Shown: positions 1-8,725 of the stretch, piece by piece
How the letters are laid out: the number at the start of each line of letters is the position of its first letter
Numbering within the stretch: the stretch's first letter is position 1
Origin: an uncultured Clostridia bacterium
GTDB taxonomy: Bacteria > Bacillota > Clostridia > Christensenellales > CALVMC01
DNA length: 64,000 nucleotides
Direction: 5' to 3'
Assembly (NCBI GenBank): GCA_944342015.1
Contig: CALVMC010000002.1
Location: 62,001 to 126,000, forward strand
The notes under the pieces: generated by a model
What the model saw: only the letters and a program-made list of their open reading frames with translations
Database searches by the model: none
What the model was told of the DNA's origin: nothing
Translations under genes and position numbers: made by a program

Positions 1-977
1 GCGTTCTGTTTTGACATTTTAATAATATTTATGGCAAGCGAAACTGCAACGATTGTGGGAAGACCTTCGGGAACGGAAGCGACAATAAGGACAATACTCG
101 TAATAAAGGCTTCGGTTACCGTTTCAAAATTTGCAGTGCCCGCAGAAAGAAAAACTGTAAGCTGTATAAGAAAAACTATAAGAGCGACAACCGAACCTGC
201 AATCGCTATAATTTTTCCGAGTTTGGCAAGTTTTTCTTGTAGCGGAGTCTGGGATTTTTCGGTATCGGAAAGTTCTTTTGCTATTTTTCCGAATTCGGTA
301 TTATCGCCGATACCCGTAACGAGAACCCTTCCGCTTCCTCCCGTAACAAAGCAACCGCTGTAAACCATATTGACTCTTTCGGCGACCGGAGTATTTTCAT
401 TGATGATAGTGGTTTCCGAATTTTTCTTAACGGGAAGGCTTTCGCCTGTCAGCGAAGATTCGTCAATTCTCAAATCCACGCTTTCTATAAGACGACCGTC
501 TGCGGGAGTTTTATCCCCCGTAGACAATATAAGAATATCACCTACGGCAACATCTTTTTGGGAAATATAATCGACTTTTCCGTTTCTTAAAACTTTAACC
601 TGAGTATCTTCGGTAAATTTATTCAAAGCTTCGAATGCTTTTGCGCTGCGCCCTTCCATTACTACCGTGATGACGACAGAGAGCAAAATAGCCACGAAAA
701 TACCTATTGTTTCTATAAAGTCTGCCTTTCCTGTTTTGATATATTCGAAAACGCAAACTCCGACTGCGATTAAGCCTGCCGCAAGCAGCATAATAATCAT
801 CGGTTCTTTGAAAGCAAGGAAAAACCTTTTAATTAAACCGTCCGCTTTCTTTTTTGAAAAAACATTCTTTCCGTATTTTTCAACGCTTTTTAAAACATCG
901 GAATCGGTAAGCCCTACTTTTTCGTCAACGCCTGCATCGCTCAAAACCTCATTTTTACTTTTAAGAAAATCCTGCAT
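1..977 (-). CDS. P-type cation-transporting ATPase, N-terminal part (3' end beyond window); probable manganese/calcium type
   Basis: Only the first 325 codons lie in the window, so the gene is partial at the left edge. It is an integral membrane ATP-driven cation pump. Visible are an N-terminal cation-ATPase domain (about residues 1-50), two membrane helices (about 58-80 and 88-106), the actuator-domain TGES motif (177-180), and a fourth helix carrying the ion-site motif VPEGLP (about 301-306) that marks the Ca2+/Mn2+ P2 group. The phosphorylation motif DKTGT would lie outside the window. The ATG is preceded by GAGG at a good distance. The leader contains a yybP-ykoY riboswitch and a terminator, which argues for manganese export or homeostasis, since this riboswitch class controls Mn-related P-type ATPases such as lactococcal YoaB. 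The plus-strand ORFs here are shadows. Family call is firm; the substrate is inferred from the riboswitch. Confidence 0.93.
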   Translation of the reverse strand, partial: MQDFLKSKNEVLSDAGVDEKVGLTDSDVLKSVEKYGKNVFSKKKADGLIKRFFLAFKEPMIIMLLAAGLIAVGVCVFEYIKTGKADFIETIGIFVAILLSVVITVVMEGRSAKAFEALNKFTEDTQVKVLRNGKVDYISQKDVAVGDILILSTGDKTPADGRLIESVDLRIDESSLTGESLPVKKNSETTIINENTPVAERVNMVYSGCFVTGGSGRVLVTGIGDNTEFGKIAKELSDTEKSQTPLQEKLAKLGKIIAIAGSVVALIVFLIQLTVFLSAGTANFETVTEAFITSIVLIVASVPEGLPTIVAVSLAINIIKMSKQN

Positions 978-1046
978 ATATACCTCGTCTATATATTATT
1001 ATTAATATCCGACCGTCTTATTACACTTGACCGAATATTTAATATA

Positions 1047-1076
1047 AAACAAAAAGATCCGCTATACACGGATCCT
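1047..1076 (-). terminator. Intrinsic terminator (riboswitch expression platform)
   Basis: A GATCCG/CGGATC stem with a 7-nt loop is followed on the minus strand by a U-rich run (TTTTTGTTTT). It sits between the yybP-ykoY aptamer and the ATPase start codon, so it is most likely the off-state element of the switch rather than the end of the aminotransferase transcript. Confidence 0.8.
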
Positions 1077-1109
1077 TGTTAAGCACATTAAAACCCATAA
1101 TATAGCATA

Positions 1110-1206
1110 AAGCACATTATGAGTCTCGTTATTTAAGGCAAACCAGGTTAAAAACCGAGATTGTTGACTTGCCTCACACAGAGTGTGAAAACTACTCCCT
1201 CAATAA
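1110..1206 (-). ncRNA. yybP-ykoY (manganese) riboswitch aptamer
   Basis: On the minus strand the leader reads GAGGGAGTAG, then a small TCACAC/GTGTGA hairpin, then a long arm closed by GGCAA/TTGCC and containing GTCAACA and CTCGG, then AACGAGACTCATAATG. The GGGAGUAG loop and the ACGAGAC loop facing it are the conserved Mn2+-binding elements of the yybP-ykoY class. The closing P1 helix can form between TTATTGAG and CTCATAA with a small bulge. It starts within a few bases of the predicted transcription start and is followed by a terminator and then the P-type ATPase. I recognised it from consensus blocks, not from a covariance-model search. Confidence 0.85.
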
Positions 1207-1210
1207 ATTT

Positions 1211-1239
1211 AGTTTAACATTTTTATAAATAAATGTAAA
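1211..1239 (-). promoter_or_regulatory. Sigma-A type promoter for the riboswitch and P-type ATPase
   Basis: TTTACA and TAAACT are separated by exactly 17 nt on the minus strand. The predicted start site, about 1204, lies just at the first base of the riboswitch. Confidence 0.65.
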
Positions 1240-1249
1240 GCGAAATTAA

Positions 1250-2524
1250 TCAGTCTTCCATTAATTTTTCGAGTACCGCAATTCTTATACAGCAAACCAG
1301 AATTTCGGCGGAAATCGATATTTCTTCCAAAGAACAACATGAAGGAGCTATTCTTATATTACTGTCGGAATCGTCGATTCCCATAGGATAAGTTGCGCCG
1401 GCAGGAGTCAGAGAAAGACCGCATTCTTTGCATAAATCTATAACTTTGGCAGCGCAGCCTTCGAGAACATAGACGCTTATGAAATATCCGCCTTTTGGTC
1501 TAGTCCATCTTACGACATCGCTGTCGGTCTGAAAAGCATTTTTAAAAATAGTAAGAAATGCGTCGAACTTAGGTTTTAAAATAGCGGCATGTTTTTTCAT
1601 ATGTTCGAGTACGCCTTCGGCGGTTTTAAAAAACTCGTAATGCATCCACTGACTCATTTTATTAGGATTGATTGTCTGAGCGCCCATTCTTTTAACGGCC
1701 TCTGCGATATTGTTTTCGCTCGAAGCAAAAAAGGCGACTCCCCCGCTTGCAAAGGTAATTTTCGATGTTGACGCAAAAATATAAACTCTGTTGGGATTTC
1801 CCGCTTCATTGCAAAGGTCGAGAATGTTAAGAAGTTTATCGTCGTCGCCGCTTAAAGAATGAATAAAGTAAGCCTGATCCCAGAAAATTCTGAAATCCGA
1901 AGCTGCGGTTTTCATTTTTGCAAGTCTTTTTACGGTTTCGTCGCTGTAAGTAATTCCGTCGGGATTGGAGTATTTGGGAACGCACCAAATACCTTTTATT
2001 TTATCGTCTTTCGATACAAGTTCTTCGACAAGGTCCATATCTATACCGTTATCGGTCATAGGAACCGCAATCATTTCGATACCGAAAGTCTCGCATATTC
2101 TGAAATGCCTGTCGTATCCCGGAGAAGGACATATAAATTTTATACCCTGCCCGTTCCACGGCTTAGAACCCAATACACCGAACTGCATAGCCCTTTGAAC
2201 TGCGTCATACATCATACAAAGGCTGCTTGAATTTGCCGAAATAATTTCCTCTTCGTCTACTCCTAAAAGTTTTGCAAATATTCTGTTAAGTTCGGGAACG
2301 CCTTTGATAAAGCCGTAATTACGGTAATCGTTTTTATCGTCGCCGAAAACCGTTTTGGAATTTACGATATCGAACATTCCCATAGAAAGGTCTAACTGTT
2401 CTTTACAAGGCTTACCCCTCGTAAGGTCAAGTTTGAATCCTTTTTCTTTGAATTCGTTAAATTTTTTCATTTCGCCGGCAAGCAAAGCCGACAGTTCGTT
2501 GTTTTGAAGTTGCTTGTATTGCAT
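1250..2524 (-). CDS. PLP-dependent aminotransferase, aspartate-type (Asp_aminotransf/PF12897-like)
   Basis: A cytoplasmic fold-type I aminotransferase of 424 residues. The N-terminal block LDLTRGKPCKEQLDLS is typical of the subgroup of aspartate aminotransferases found in actinobacteria and many Clostridia. The PLP-binding lysine is in STSKITFASGGVAF, about residue 255. The reading frame also allows an ATG three codons earlier (2533), but AAAGGA abuts that codon directly while it sits 9 nt before the ATG at 2524, so the inner start is preferred. It is a monocistronic-looking gene between der and the riboswitch. It probably transfers amino groups between aspartate or other dicarboxylic amino acids and 2-oxoglutarate. 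The exact substrate, possibly including aromatic amino acids, cannot be fixed from sequence. Confidence 0.88.
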   Translation of the reverse strand: MQYKQLQNNELSALLAGEMKKFNEFKEKGFKLDLTRGKPCKEQLDLSMGMFDIVNSKTVFGDDKNDYRNYGFIKGVPELNRIFAKLLGVDEEEIISANSSSLCMMYDAVQRAMQFGVLGSKPWNGQGIKFICPSPGYDRHFRICETFGIEMIAVPMTDNGIDMDLVEELVSKDDKIKGIWCVPKYSNPDGITYSDETVKRLAKMKTAASDFRIFWDQAYFIHSLSGDDDKLLNILDLCNEAGNPNRVYIFASTSKITFASGGVAFFASSENNIAEAVKRMGAQTINPNKMSQWMHYEFFKTAEGVLEHMKKHAAILKPKFDAFLTIFKNAFQTDSDVVRWTRPKGGYFISVYVLEGCAAKVIDLCKECGLSLTPAGATYPMGIDDSDSNIRIAPSCCSLEEISISAEILVCCIRIAVLEKLMED

Positions 2525-2613
2525 ACTTATCATTCCTTTATAAAATTTAAGGCAAAACGAAGCCTTTACTGATATTGTTCATAATATCACAATAAGATAC
2601 GGCACGCAAGTAT

Positions 2614-3951
2614 TTAATCGGACTCTTTATCGTTTTTATTTCTGAATATAATCTTGATAGGAGTTCCTGAAAAATCGAAAGCCGTTCTCAGAGAATTTTC
2701 AATATATCTTTCGTAAGAAAAATGCACGGCTTCTTTGTCGTTCACGAAAATAACGATAGTAGGCGGACATATTCCCGTTTGCGAAGCGTAGAAAATTTTA
2801 AGTCTTTTCCCACCCTTTATCGGCGGCGGAGAAGCCGAAACGGCTTCCTGTAAAACTTCGTTCAAAAGCCCTGTGGTAATCCTTCTTGAAGCGTTATCGT
2901 AAACTTTAATAACCTTATCGGTTATCTTATCGGTACGCTGTCCGCTTAATGCTGAAACGAAAAGAGTTTCGAAATAGCTCATAAATTTAAGTTTTTCATT
3001 AAGTTCTTTATTGAATTTCGTAACTGTGGAATTATCTTTTTCCACGATATCCCACTTATTCATTATAATAACGGAAGGTTTGGATTGTTCGTGAATGTAC
3101 CCGCAAATTCTTATGTCCTGCTCGCTTATATTCTGAGTTGCGTCCATAACCATAAGAACGACATCGGCACGGCGCACTGCGTCGAAAGCCCTTATAACGC
3201 TGTAATATTCCACTTCCTTATCGACGCTGCGCTTTCTTCGTATACCTGCGGTATCTATTAAAATAAATTTTTTTCCGTCTTTTTCAAATGGGGTATCTAT
3301 GGCGTCACGGGTGGTCCCCGCTTTGTCGCTGACTATAACTCTGTCATAGCCTAAGAGTCTGTTTACCAAAGAGCTTTTTCCTGCATTGGGTCTTCCGACG
3401 ACTGCTATTTTTATACCCTCTTCTTCGGTATAAGAGTTAAATCTTTCTTTAAGAAAACTTGTTATTTTATCGAGAAGGTCCCCAAACCCTAAAGACTGCT
3501 CCGAAGAAATAGCGAAAGGTTCGCCCATACCCAGCGCATAGAAATCCGACACATTGAAATAATTTTGGTTATCGGCTTTATTTACTACTAAAATAACCGG
3601 TTTTTTACTTCTTCTCAAAATATCGGCGATATCGTAATCGCTTGCTAAAAGTCCTTGTTTAGCGTCGGTAAAAAATAAAATGACATCGGCAAGATCTATT
3701 GCCGTTTCAGCCTGTTTTTTTATATGACGCCACATGGCGTCATCGCTTTTAAGTTCCAATCCTCCGGTATCGACAAGAGTAAAAGAAAATCCGCACCACT
3801 CGGCGTCGGCATAAAGTCTGTCACGGGTGACGCCGCTTTCATCGTTTACTATGGACAGTCTTCTTCCTATAATTTTATTAAAAAAAGTGGATTTACCGAC
3901 ATTGGGCCTTCCTACGATGGCAACAAGCGGTTTTGTATTGTTTTTTTCCAT
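2614..3951 (-). CDS. der: Ribosome biogenesis GTPase Der (EngA)
   Basis: At 445 residues this is full length for Der, the double-GTPase that helps mature the 50S ribosomal subunit. The first G domain has GRPNVGKSTFFN (about 13-24), a DTGG motif and NKAD. The second has GRPNAGKSSLVN (about 187-198), DTAG and NKWD, followed by the C-terminal KH-like domain ending in TPIKIIFRNKN. No Shine-Dalgarno precedes the ATG. Instead a TATAAT lies 7 nt before it, with TTTACT 17 nt further up, so the mRNA may be leaderless (see promoter at 3959). Confidence 0.97.
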   Translation of the reverse strand: MEKNNTKPLVAIVGRPNVGKSTFFNKIIGRRLSIVNDESGVTRDRLYADAEWCGFSFTLVDTGGLELKSDDAMWRHIKKQAETAIDLADVILFFTDAKQGLLASDYDIADILRRSKKPVILVVNKADNQNYFNVSDFYALGMGEPFAISSEQSLGFGDLLDKITSFLKERFNSYTEEEGIKIAVVGRPNAGKSSLVNRLLGYDRVIVSDKAGTTRDAIDTPFEKDGKKFILIDTAGIRRKRSVDKEVEYYSVIRAFDAVRRADVVLMVMDATQNISEQDIRICGYIHEQSKPSVIIMNKWDIVEKDNSTVTKFNKELNEKLKFMSYFETLFVSALSGQRTDKITDKVIKVYDNASRRITTGLLNEVLQEAVSASPPPIKGGKRLKIFYASQTGICPPTIVIFVNDKEAVHFSYERYIENSLRTAFDFSGTPIKIIFRNKNDKESD

Positions 3952-3958
3952 AGATAAG

Positions 3959-3987
3959 ATTATAATAAAGAAATAATAAAAAGTAAA
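3959..3987 (-). promoter_or_regulatory. Promoter of der, -10 box 7 nt from the start codon
   Basis: TTTACT, 17 nt, TATAAT on the minus strand. Only seven bases (3952-3958) separate the -10 hexamer from the ATG, which places the start site at or within about a base of the initiation codon. Confidence 0.65.
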
Positions 3988-4081
3988 GATAATTTTAAAT
4001 CCAAACTACGACATAATTAAATAAATTATCGTTTAATATTATTTTCATATTAAAATATTTAAATAAATCTTTTTAAAGATG

Positions 4082-4753
4082 TTAATCTTTTTTTCTTTTG
4101 CTTTTATTTCCGTTGTTTTCTTTTTCTCTGTAATCGTCTATGTTGTAAATTTCCCCTGCTTCGAATTTATTTACCCTTTCGGCTTTCAATTTTCTTAAAG
4201 TGAAATAACCGAATGTTTTGTAAAGCAAAGCCGAAACAGTAAAAGAAAGAATAATCAAATCCAACTGTATTCCTCCGCCTAAAATATAAGTGCCGAAACC
4301 GGAAACATAAAAGTAATATACGGAACCCGTTAACGCCGAAAGATAGGATACTGTAACCGCTCCCCTGAACGACGAAGAAAAAACTAATCCGCCTACCGAA
4401 GCAATAAGAACGAAAAGAAACATATGCAGATATTCGAAATCTTTTACCGGCATAAATGTTTCAAATACGATAAGGCAGGCAGAAACGATTGCGACTCCTG
4501 CAAAATCTAAAGCGATAAGCTTTAAATTTTTTGTGGAGAGCCATAAATAAAGTCCCGTTATAATTAACGGAATAAATGCAAAATAGAAATAAACTCCGTT
4601 AAAAATCAAAGGCGGAATAATATTAAGCAAAATAATAAGGGTAATAACGGCAAGAGCCGCCCCTTCGCAAAGACGCAATTCGTAAACCGACCTTTTAAGA
4701 AGTCCGAAACCTATAAGAAAAATTAAAATACCGAGAATTATATAACTTATCAT
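4082..4753 (-). CDS. Unrecognised polytopic membrane protein with basic C-terminal tail
   Basis: 223 residues that I cannot assign to a family. About six hydrophobic segments (roughly 1-20, 30-50, 54-75, 80-100, 108-130 and 155-180) are followed by a charged cytoplasmic tail of about 45 residues ending in KSKRKKD. There are no obvious catalytic motifs. It lies 45 nt downstream of another membrane protein that also ends in a lysine-rich tail, in the same direction, so the two are probably co-transcribed. The site before the ATG is weak (CGAG). It could be a small integral membrane protein of the cell envelope; function unknown. Confidence 0.75.
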   Translation of the reverse strand: MISYIILGILIFLIGFGLLKRSVYELRLCEGAALAVITLIILLNIIPPLIFNGVYFYFAFIPLIITGLYLWLSTKNLKLIALDFAGVAIVSACLIVFETFMPVKDFEYLHMFLFVLIASVGGLVFSSSFRGAVTVSYLSALTGSVYYFYVSGFGTYILGGGIQLDLIILSFTVSALLYKTFGYFTLRKLKAERVNKFEAGEIYNIDDYREKENNGNKSKRKKD

Positions 4754-4798
4754 ACTCGGTATTATTTTGCGCTTAAATATAAATTTTATTAATAAATT

Positions 4799-5962
4799 TT
4801 AATTTTTGAATATATCTTCATGTTTCCCTTCGGGAATATTGGTAAGACGGTTCTTTTTCTTCTTTCTTTTACTTTCGTCGTCGGATTTCTTTTCCTTGTT
4901 TTTATCTTTAACAACTGCGACTTCCTTACTTTTACTGTCGGTAAGAGCCGTTTTATCTTGATTATAAAGTACAGGCAGTTTGGAATACTGTTCGGGATTT
5001 TCGTGTACTTTTTTGATATCGAAGTTATCTTCGAAAGATTTAAGTTCCACAACGTCGGGTTTTACTATTTTATCGACAGATGTATAGAACGACTTTCCGT
5101 TAAGAGTATAGTAAAAAACCATTTCCAGACATCTTGTAAAAAGCATACTCCCTGGAACCATAAACACGAACCCTACCCCGAATGTAGAAAGTGTGAACAA
5201 TATACCGATAGAAGCTATAATAAGATAAACTATAAAATAAGTTCCGAAAAACTTAGCGAAACGCTTTGTTGTCGTAACAATGGAATATTTTAAAGAGGCG
5301 AAAATTTTTCCGTTATCCGCAACTATTGCAGGAAGCCATAAAGAAGTAAATGACTGTCTTACCGCGCTTATTCCGACTGCCATAAAAACAAACAGAAAAA
5401 GTGCAAAAAGGCTGTTTACCGAAAAGATAAGAGTTGTAAGGTAAACTGCAAGCGCAAGGATACCCACATCGAAAACCAAAGTCACAAGTACCTTAACAAG
5501 GTTGTATTTAACGGAAAGTTTAATATTGTCTATAAAATTACTGCTGAAACCGTATCTCGATTTACTTGTCATAAAGTTATTTAAAATATCGACGGTAGGA
5601 ATATCCGCCAAACCGATAAACATACCGGCAAGTACAAAGAAAACGACAATAAGGATAATAGAACCTGTAAGAGCCGCATAGTTATTCTGAATAACTGCGC
5701 CTATTGCGGTTATATCGTTATTTAAATTTTGAAGGGCAGTAGAATAATTTACATCGCCTTGAAAGAAGAGAGAAACGGTCTCGGAAAGGTGTTCAAAAAA
5801 TCCCGTCCCGACAATTCCGTTGACAAGAGGTCTTGTCAGCGGCACGATAATGCCTATGCCTATACCTGTAAAAATGGCGACGACAATAGCGCAATAAAGC
5901 ATTAATTTGTAAACAAGTGAAAATTTCGAAAGCAAAAGATTTGCCGAATGTTTTACAACCAT
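4799..5962 (-). CDS. Unrecognised polytopic membrane protein with long basic C-terminal tail
   Basis: 387 residues with a good GGAG site before the ATG. The N-terminal two-thirds has about six membrane segments (near 18-40, 97-122, 155-180, 184-206, 240-262 and 265-290). The last 90 or so residues are hydrophilic and rich in lysine, including KEKKSDDESKRKKKKNR. The arrangement resembles general bacterial integral-membrane proteins of the DUF975/DUF4013 kind, but I do not see a decisive motif. It precedes the 223-residue membrane protein and probably forms a two-gene unit with it. Function unknown. Confidence 0.78.
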   Translation of the reverse strand: MVVKHSANLLLSKFSLVYKLMLYCAIVVAIFTGIGIGIIVPLTRPLVNGIVGTGFFEHLSETVSLFFQGDVNYSTALQNLNNDITAIGAVIQNNYAALTGSIILIVVFFVLAGMFIGLADIPTVDILNNFMTSKSRYGFSSNFIDNIKLSVKYNLVKVLVTLVFDVGILALAVYLTTLIFSVNSLFALFLFVFMAVGISAVRQSFTSLWLPAIVADNGKIFASLKYSIVTTTKRFAKFFGTYFIVYLIIASIGILFTLSTFGVGFVFMVPGSMLFTRCLEMVFYYTLNGKSFYTSVDKIVKPDVVELKSFEDNFDIKKVHENPEQYSKLPVLYNQDKTALTDSKSKEVAVVKDKNKEKKSDDESKRKKKKNRLTNIPEGKHEDIFKN

Positions 5963-6048
5963 TATTTCTCCGTCCTTATATATTTATTGTATTACAAAAA
6001 TAATAAAAACAAAAGTAAAAAAGAGAAATTTATCGATAAAAAAAGATA

Positions 6049-6684
6049 TTATTTAAAAAAAAGCGGTATTTGAGAAGGTTTTGAAGCATAAAACAAGCCG
6101 TTCAGCTTAAACAAATCTTCTTTTTTCCCGTACCCGTAAAGGACGAAAGCGCAATTCATACCCAAAGCGTCTGCGCCCTCTTTGTCATAGAAAGTATCGC
6201 CTATGAGAATTGCGTTGTCGGTTTTTATATCCGCCTTTAAAATCGCATAAGTCAGAACGGCTTCTTTGCTGAGCCGTTGAGTTTTTAAATCGGCGCCGAA
6301 AATTCCGTCAAAATACTTATCGGCTTTCAAATCTTTTAAAATTTGTCTTGCAATAAATTCCTGTTTCGATGTTGCAACAAAAAGTTTAAAATCATTATCT
6401 TTAAGAGTCTTCAACATTTTTAATGTACCCTTATAAAGAGAACTTTGTTTATAACCTTTTGAAACATAAAAATCGCTGAAAACAGAAACTGCTTTATCTA
6501 TATCTTCCCCTTTAAGGTATTGACCGAAAGAATAAGAAAGAGGCGGTCCTATAAATTTATCGAGATTTTTTTTGTTTTCTCTTATTCCGAATTTTTTGAA
6601 GGCGTGAATAAAGGAATTTTTTACCCCTTTTGCCGAATTCAGTAGTGTTCCGTCCAAATCGAAAATTATCGTATCTTTTTTCAT
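6049..6684 (-). CDS. HAD-superfamily hydrolase (phosphoglycolate phosphatase-like)
   Basis: 211 residues from the chosen start. The HAD motif I nucleophile block IIFDLDGTLLNS is at residues 5-16, motif II is the T of FVATSKQEF (about residue 110), the motif III lysine is in RLSKEAVL, and motif IV is IGDTFYDKEGAD. A helical cap lies between motifs I and II, as in the PGMB/Gph group. The frame extends 19 codons upstream to 6741, but that stretch contains the promoter (TTGCAA, 17 nt, TATAAT at 6713-6741), so the ATG at 6684 is used. Probably a cytosolic small phosphate-ester phosphatase; the substrate is unknown. Confidence 0.9.
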   Translation of the reverse strand: MKKDTIIFDLDGTLLNSAKGVKNSFIHAFKKFGIRENKKNLDKFIGPPLSYSFGQYLKGEDIDKAVSVFSDFYVSKGYKQSSLYKGTLKMLKTLKDNDFKLFVATSKQEFIARQILKDLKADKYFDGIFGADLKTQRLSKEAVLTYAILKADIKTDNAILIGDTFYDKEGADALGMNCAFVLYGYGKKEDLFKLNGLFYASKPSQIPLFFK

Positions 6685-6712
6685 ATATATCCGTATGTTA
6701 ATTTTTAATTGA

Positions 6713-6741
6713 ATTATAAAAGAATGGAAAAGTTTTTGCAA
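6713..6741 (-). promoter_or_regulatory. Promoter of the HAD hydrolase gene
   Basis: TTGCAA, 17 nt, TATAAT on the minus strand. It overlaps the in-frame upstream ATG at 6741 and thereby supports the start at 6684, leaving a leader of about 22 nt. Confidence 0.6.
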
Positions 6742-6786
6742 GTATTAACAAATAATTTATATAATCTTATTATTTTTTTTATTTAA

Positions 6787-6815
6787 TTGACATAAATCGA
6801 TTTTAATCTTATTAT
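6787..6815 (+). promoter_or_regulatory. Sigma-A type promoter of the GH13 gene
   Basis: Perfect TTGACA, 17-nt spacer, TATTAT. The leader to the ATG at 6876 is about 55 nt and carries AGGGGTG just before the start codon. Confidence 0.75.
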
Positions 6816-6875
6816 TAAATTATTAAACTAATTAAATAAATTTAATTAAACGAATTCAAAATCAGGGGTGAAATT

Positions 6876-8540
6876 ATGAAAAACAGATGGTACAAAGACG
6901 CAGTGGTATATCAGATATATCCCAGAAGTTTCTGTGACAGCAACGGAGACGGAATCGGCGACATTAAAGGTATTACAAGCAAAATCGAATATCTTAAAGA
7001 TTTAGGTATAAACGCAGTATGGTTAAGTCCGGTATACAAATCACCTAACAAAGATAACGGTTATGATATATCGGATTACCGTGATATAATGGACGAATTC
7101 GGAACGCTTGACGATTTTAAGGAAATGCTTGAAAAATTCCATAAAAACGGTATCAAAGTAATTATGGATTTAGTCGTAAATCACACATCGGATCAACATA
7201 AATGGTTTCAGGAAAGCAAAAAGTCCAAAGACAACCCTTATCGTGACTATTATATTTGGCGAAAAGGAAGAGGAAAAGACGGTAAAAAACCGCCGAACAA
7301 CTGGACATCGAGATTTATGGGACCCGCTTGGGAATATGACGAAGCAAGCGGCGAGTTTTATATGCATCTTTTTGCAAAAGGACAACCCGATTTAAATTGG
7401 AACAATCCCAAAGTCAGACAAGAAGTTGCCGATATATGCAATTATTGGTTTGAGATGGGAGTAGACGGTTTCAGGTGCGATGTTCTCACCTATATATCGA
7501 AGCCCGACGATTTACCCGACGGCAAATTCAATTTAGGTCTTATCGGAGACGAACATTTCACGATAGGACCGAACTATCACAAATACATTAAGGAACTCAA
7601 TGAAAAAAGCTGGTCAAAATACGACAGTTTTATAGTAGCAGAAGCAATTGGTACGGGACTTAAAGACGCAGTCGCTTTGACCGATGAAAACAACAAAGAA
7701 CTTGATTCTCTCTTTCACTTCGATTTAGCTAATGTCGACGCAATACTTCAATTTATTCCTAAAAAAGTCGACCTTGTAAAATTCAAAAAAATAATAAACG
7801 ACAGGCAGAATTTACCCGCAACTACCTGGAACAGCAACTACTACGAAAACCACGACCAACCCCGTTCTCTTCCCCGTCTTGCAGACGGCGGCGATTTAAT
7901 GGAAGCAGGCAAAATGCTCGCCGTTTCCCTTTTAATGATAAAAGGAACGCCTTTTATTTATCAGGGAGAAGAACTCGGTATGACTAACTGCGCTTTCAAA
8001 AAAGAAGAAATGATAGATGTAATGGCAACGCAAATTATGGGAATGTTCCATAAGATATCCCCCCTTCTTGACAACTGGGCTTATAAAGTAATGCTCAAAA
8101 GAGCAAGGGATCACGCAAGAACGCCTATGCAATGGAACGGAAGTGAAAACGGAGGATTTACGACGGGTAAGCCCTGGATGGTAGTAAATCCGAATTACAC
8201 GGAAATAAATGCCGAAAAGGAGCAATCCGACGAAAATTCTCTGTTGAATTTTTATAAAAAGGTAATACACTTTAAATTAGGCAATGAAATTGCGATAAAC
8301 GGAAATTACATAGAATATCTCAAAAAGAACAAAAATCTTTTCGTATTTGAAAGAAGACTTGAAAACAAATCTCTTTTTGTAATATGTAATTTTAAAAACA
8401 AAGATATAAAGTTTGCGCTTCCGGAAGAAATAAATTACAAAAACTGCGAACTTAAAATAAGCAACAATAAAGACGCAGGAAAGCTTGAAAGCTGCGTCCT
8501 AAAACCATACGAAACGAGAATATACGAACTTGAATATTGA
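6876..8540 (+). CDS. GH13 alpha-glucosidase (oligo-1,6-glucosidase / trehalose-6-phosphate hydrolase type)
   Basis: A 554-residue cytosolic glycoside hydrolase without a signal peptide. It opens with the subfamily GH13_31 signature DAVVYQIYPRSF. It has the DLVVNHTSD motif, the catalytic nucleophile in GVDGFRCDVL (about residue 201), the acid/base glutamate in VAEAIGTG (about 257), and the third catalytic aspartate in ENHDQPR (about 330). The residue after the nucleophile is valine, which in this subfamily usually goes with alpha-1,6 bonds. The C-terminal beta domain ends in KPYETRIYEL. No PTS or sugar-transport gene is adjacent, so isomaltose-type oligosaccharides and trehalose-6-phosphate cannot be told apart. 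It stands alone between its own promoter and a strong terminator. Confidence 0.93.
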   Translation: MKNRWYKDAVVYQIYPRSFCDSNGDGIGDIKGITSKIEYLKDLGINAVWLSPVYKSPNKDNGYDISDYRDIMDEFGTLDDFKEMLEKFHKNGIKVIMDLVVNHTSDQHKWFQESKKSKDNPYRDYYIWRKGRGKDGKKPPNNWTSRFMGPAWEYDEASGEFYMHLFAKGQPDLNWNNPKVRQEVADICNYWFEMGVDGFRCDVLTYISKPDDLPDGKFNLGLIGDEHFTIGPNYHKYIKELNEKSWSKYDSFIVAEAIGTGLKDAVALTDENNKELDSLFHFDLANVDAILQFIPKKVDLVKFKKIINDRQNLPATTWNSNYYENHDQPRSLPRLADGGDLMEAGKMLAVSLLMIKGTPFIYQGEELGMTNCAFKKEEMIDVMATQIMGMFHKISPLLDNWAYKVMLKRARDHARTPMQWNGSENGGFTTGKPWMVVNPNYTEINAEKEQSDENSLLNFYKKVIHFKLGNEIAINGNYIEYLKKNKNLFVFERRLENKSLFVICNFKNKDIKFALPEEINYKNCELKISNNKDAGKLESCVLKPYETRIYELEY

Positions 8541-8570
8541 AATCAATGAAATATAAAATATTCTTTAAAT

Positions 8571-8599
8571 AAAAAACGCTCTTAAAAGAGCGTTTTTTT
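8571..8599 (+). terminator. Bidirectional intrinsic terminator after the GH13 gene
   Basis: AAAAAACGCTCTT, a 2-nt loop, then AAGAGCGTTTTTTT. The symmetrical A and T tracts allow it to act for the GH13 gene on the plus strand and for ftsY on the minus strand. Confidence 0.88.
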
Positions 8600-8617
8600 A
8601 TTTGTAATTTCCGAAAT

Positions 8618-8690
8618 TATTGCAAATACGTCTCGCCTTTTGCCGTGCCGTCTAAATTTATTAAATATCATTCCGCCTGTATCCACCGCT
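8618..8690 (-). pseudogene. Decayed duplicate fragment of ftsY (G4/G5 region)
   Basis: These 73 bases closely match 8832-8903 inside ftsY, the stretch encoding the NKLDGTAKGG guanine-specificity motif, in the same orientation. An uninterrupted 22-nt identity (8634-8655 against 8848-8869) sits inside the match. The copy carries a one-base insertion in the run after AATAAATT, another small indel and several substitutions, so it cannot be translated as FtsY. It lies 36 nt beyond the ftsY stop codon. It looks like the leftover of a tandem duplication of the gene's 3' part, offset by about 214 nt. It could alternatively derive from a related SRP GTPase (ffh), but the nucleotide identity favours ftsY. 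Confidence 0.75.
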
Positions 8691-8725
8691 AAAATTATAA
8701 TTAAAAACAAACTGATAAAAGTAAA

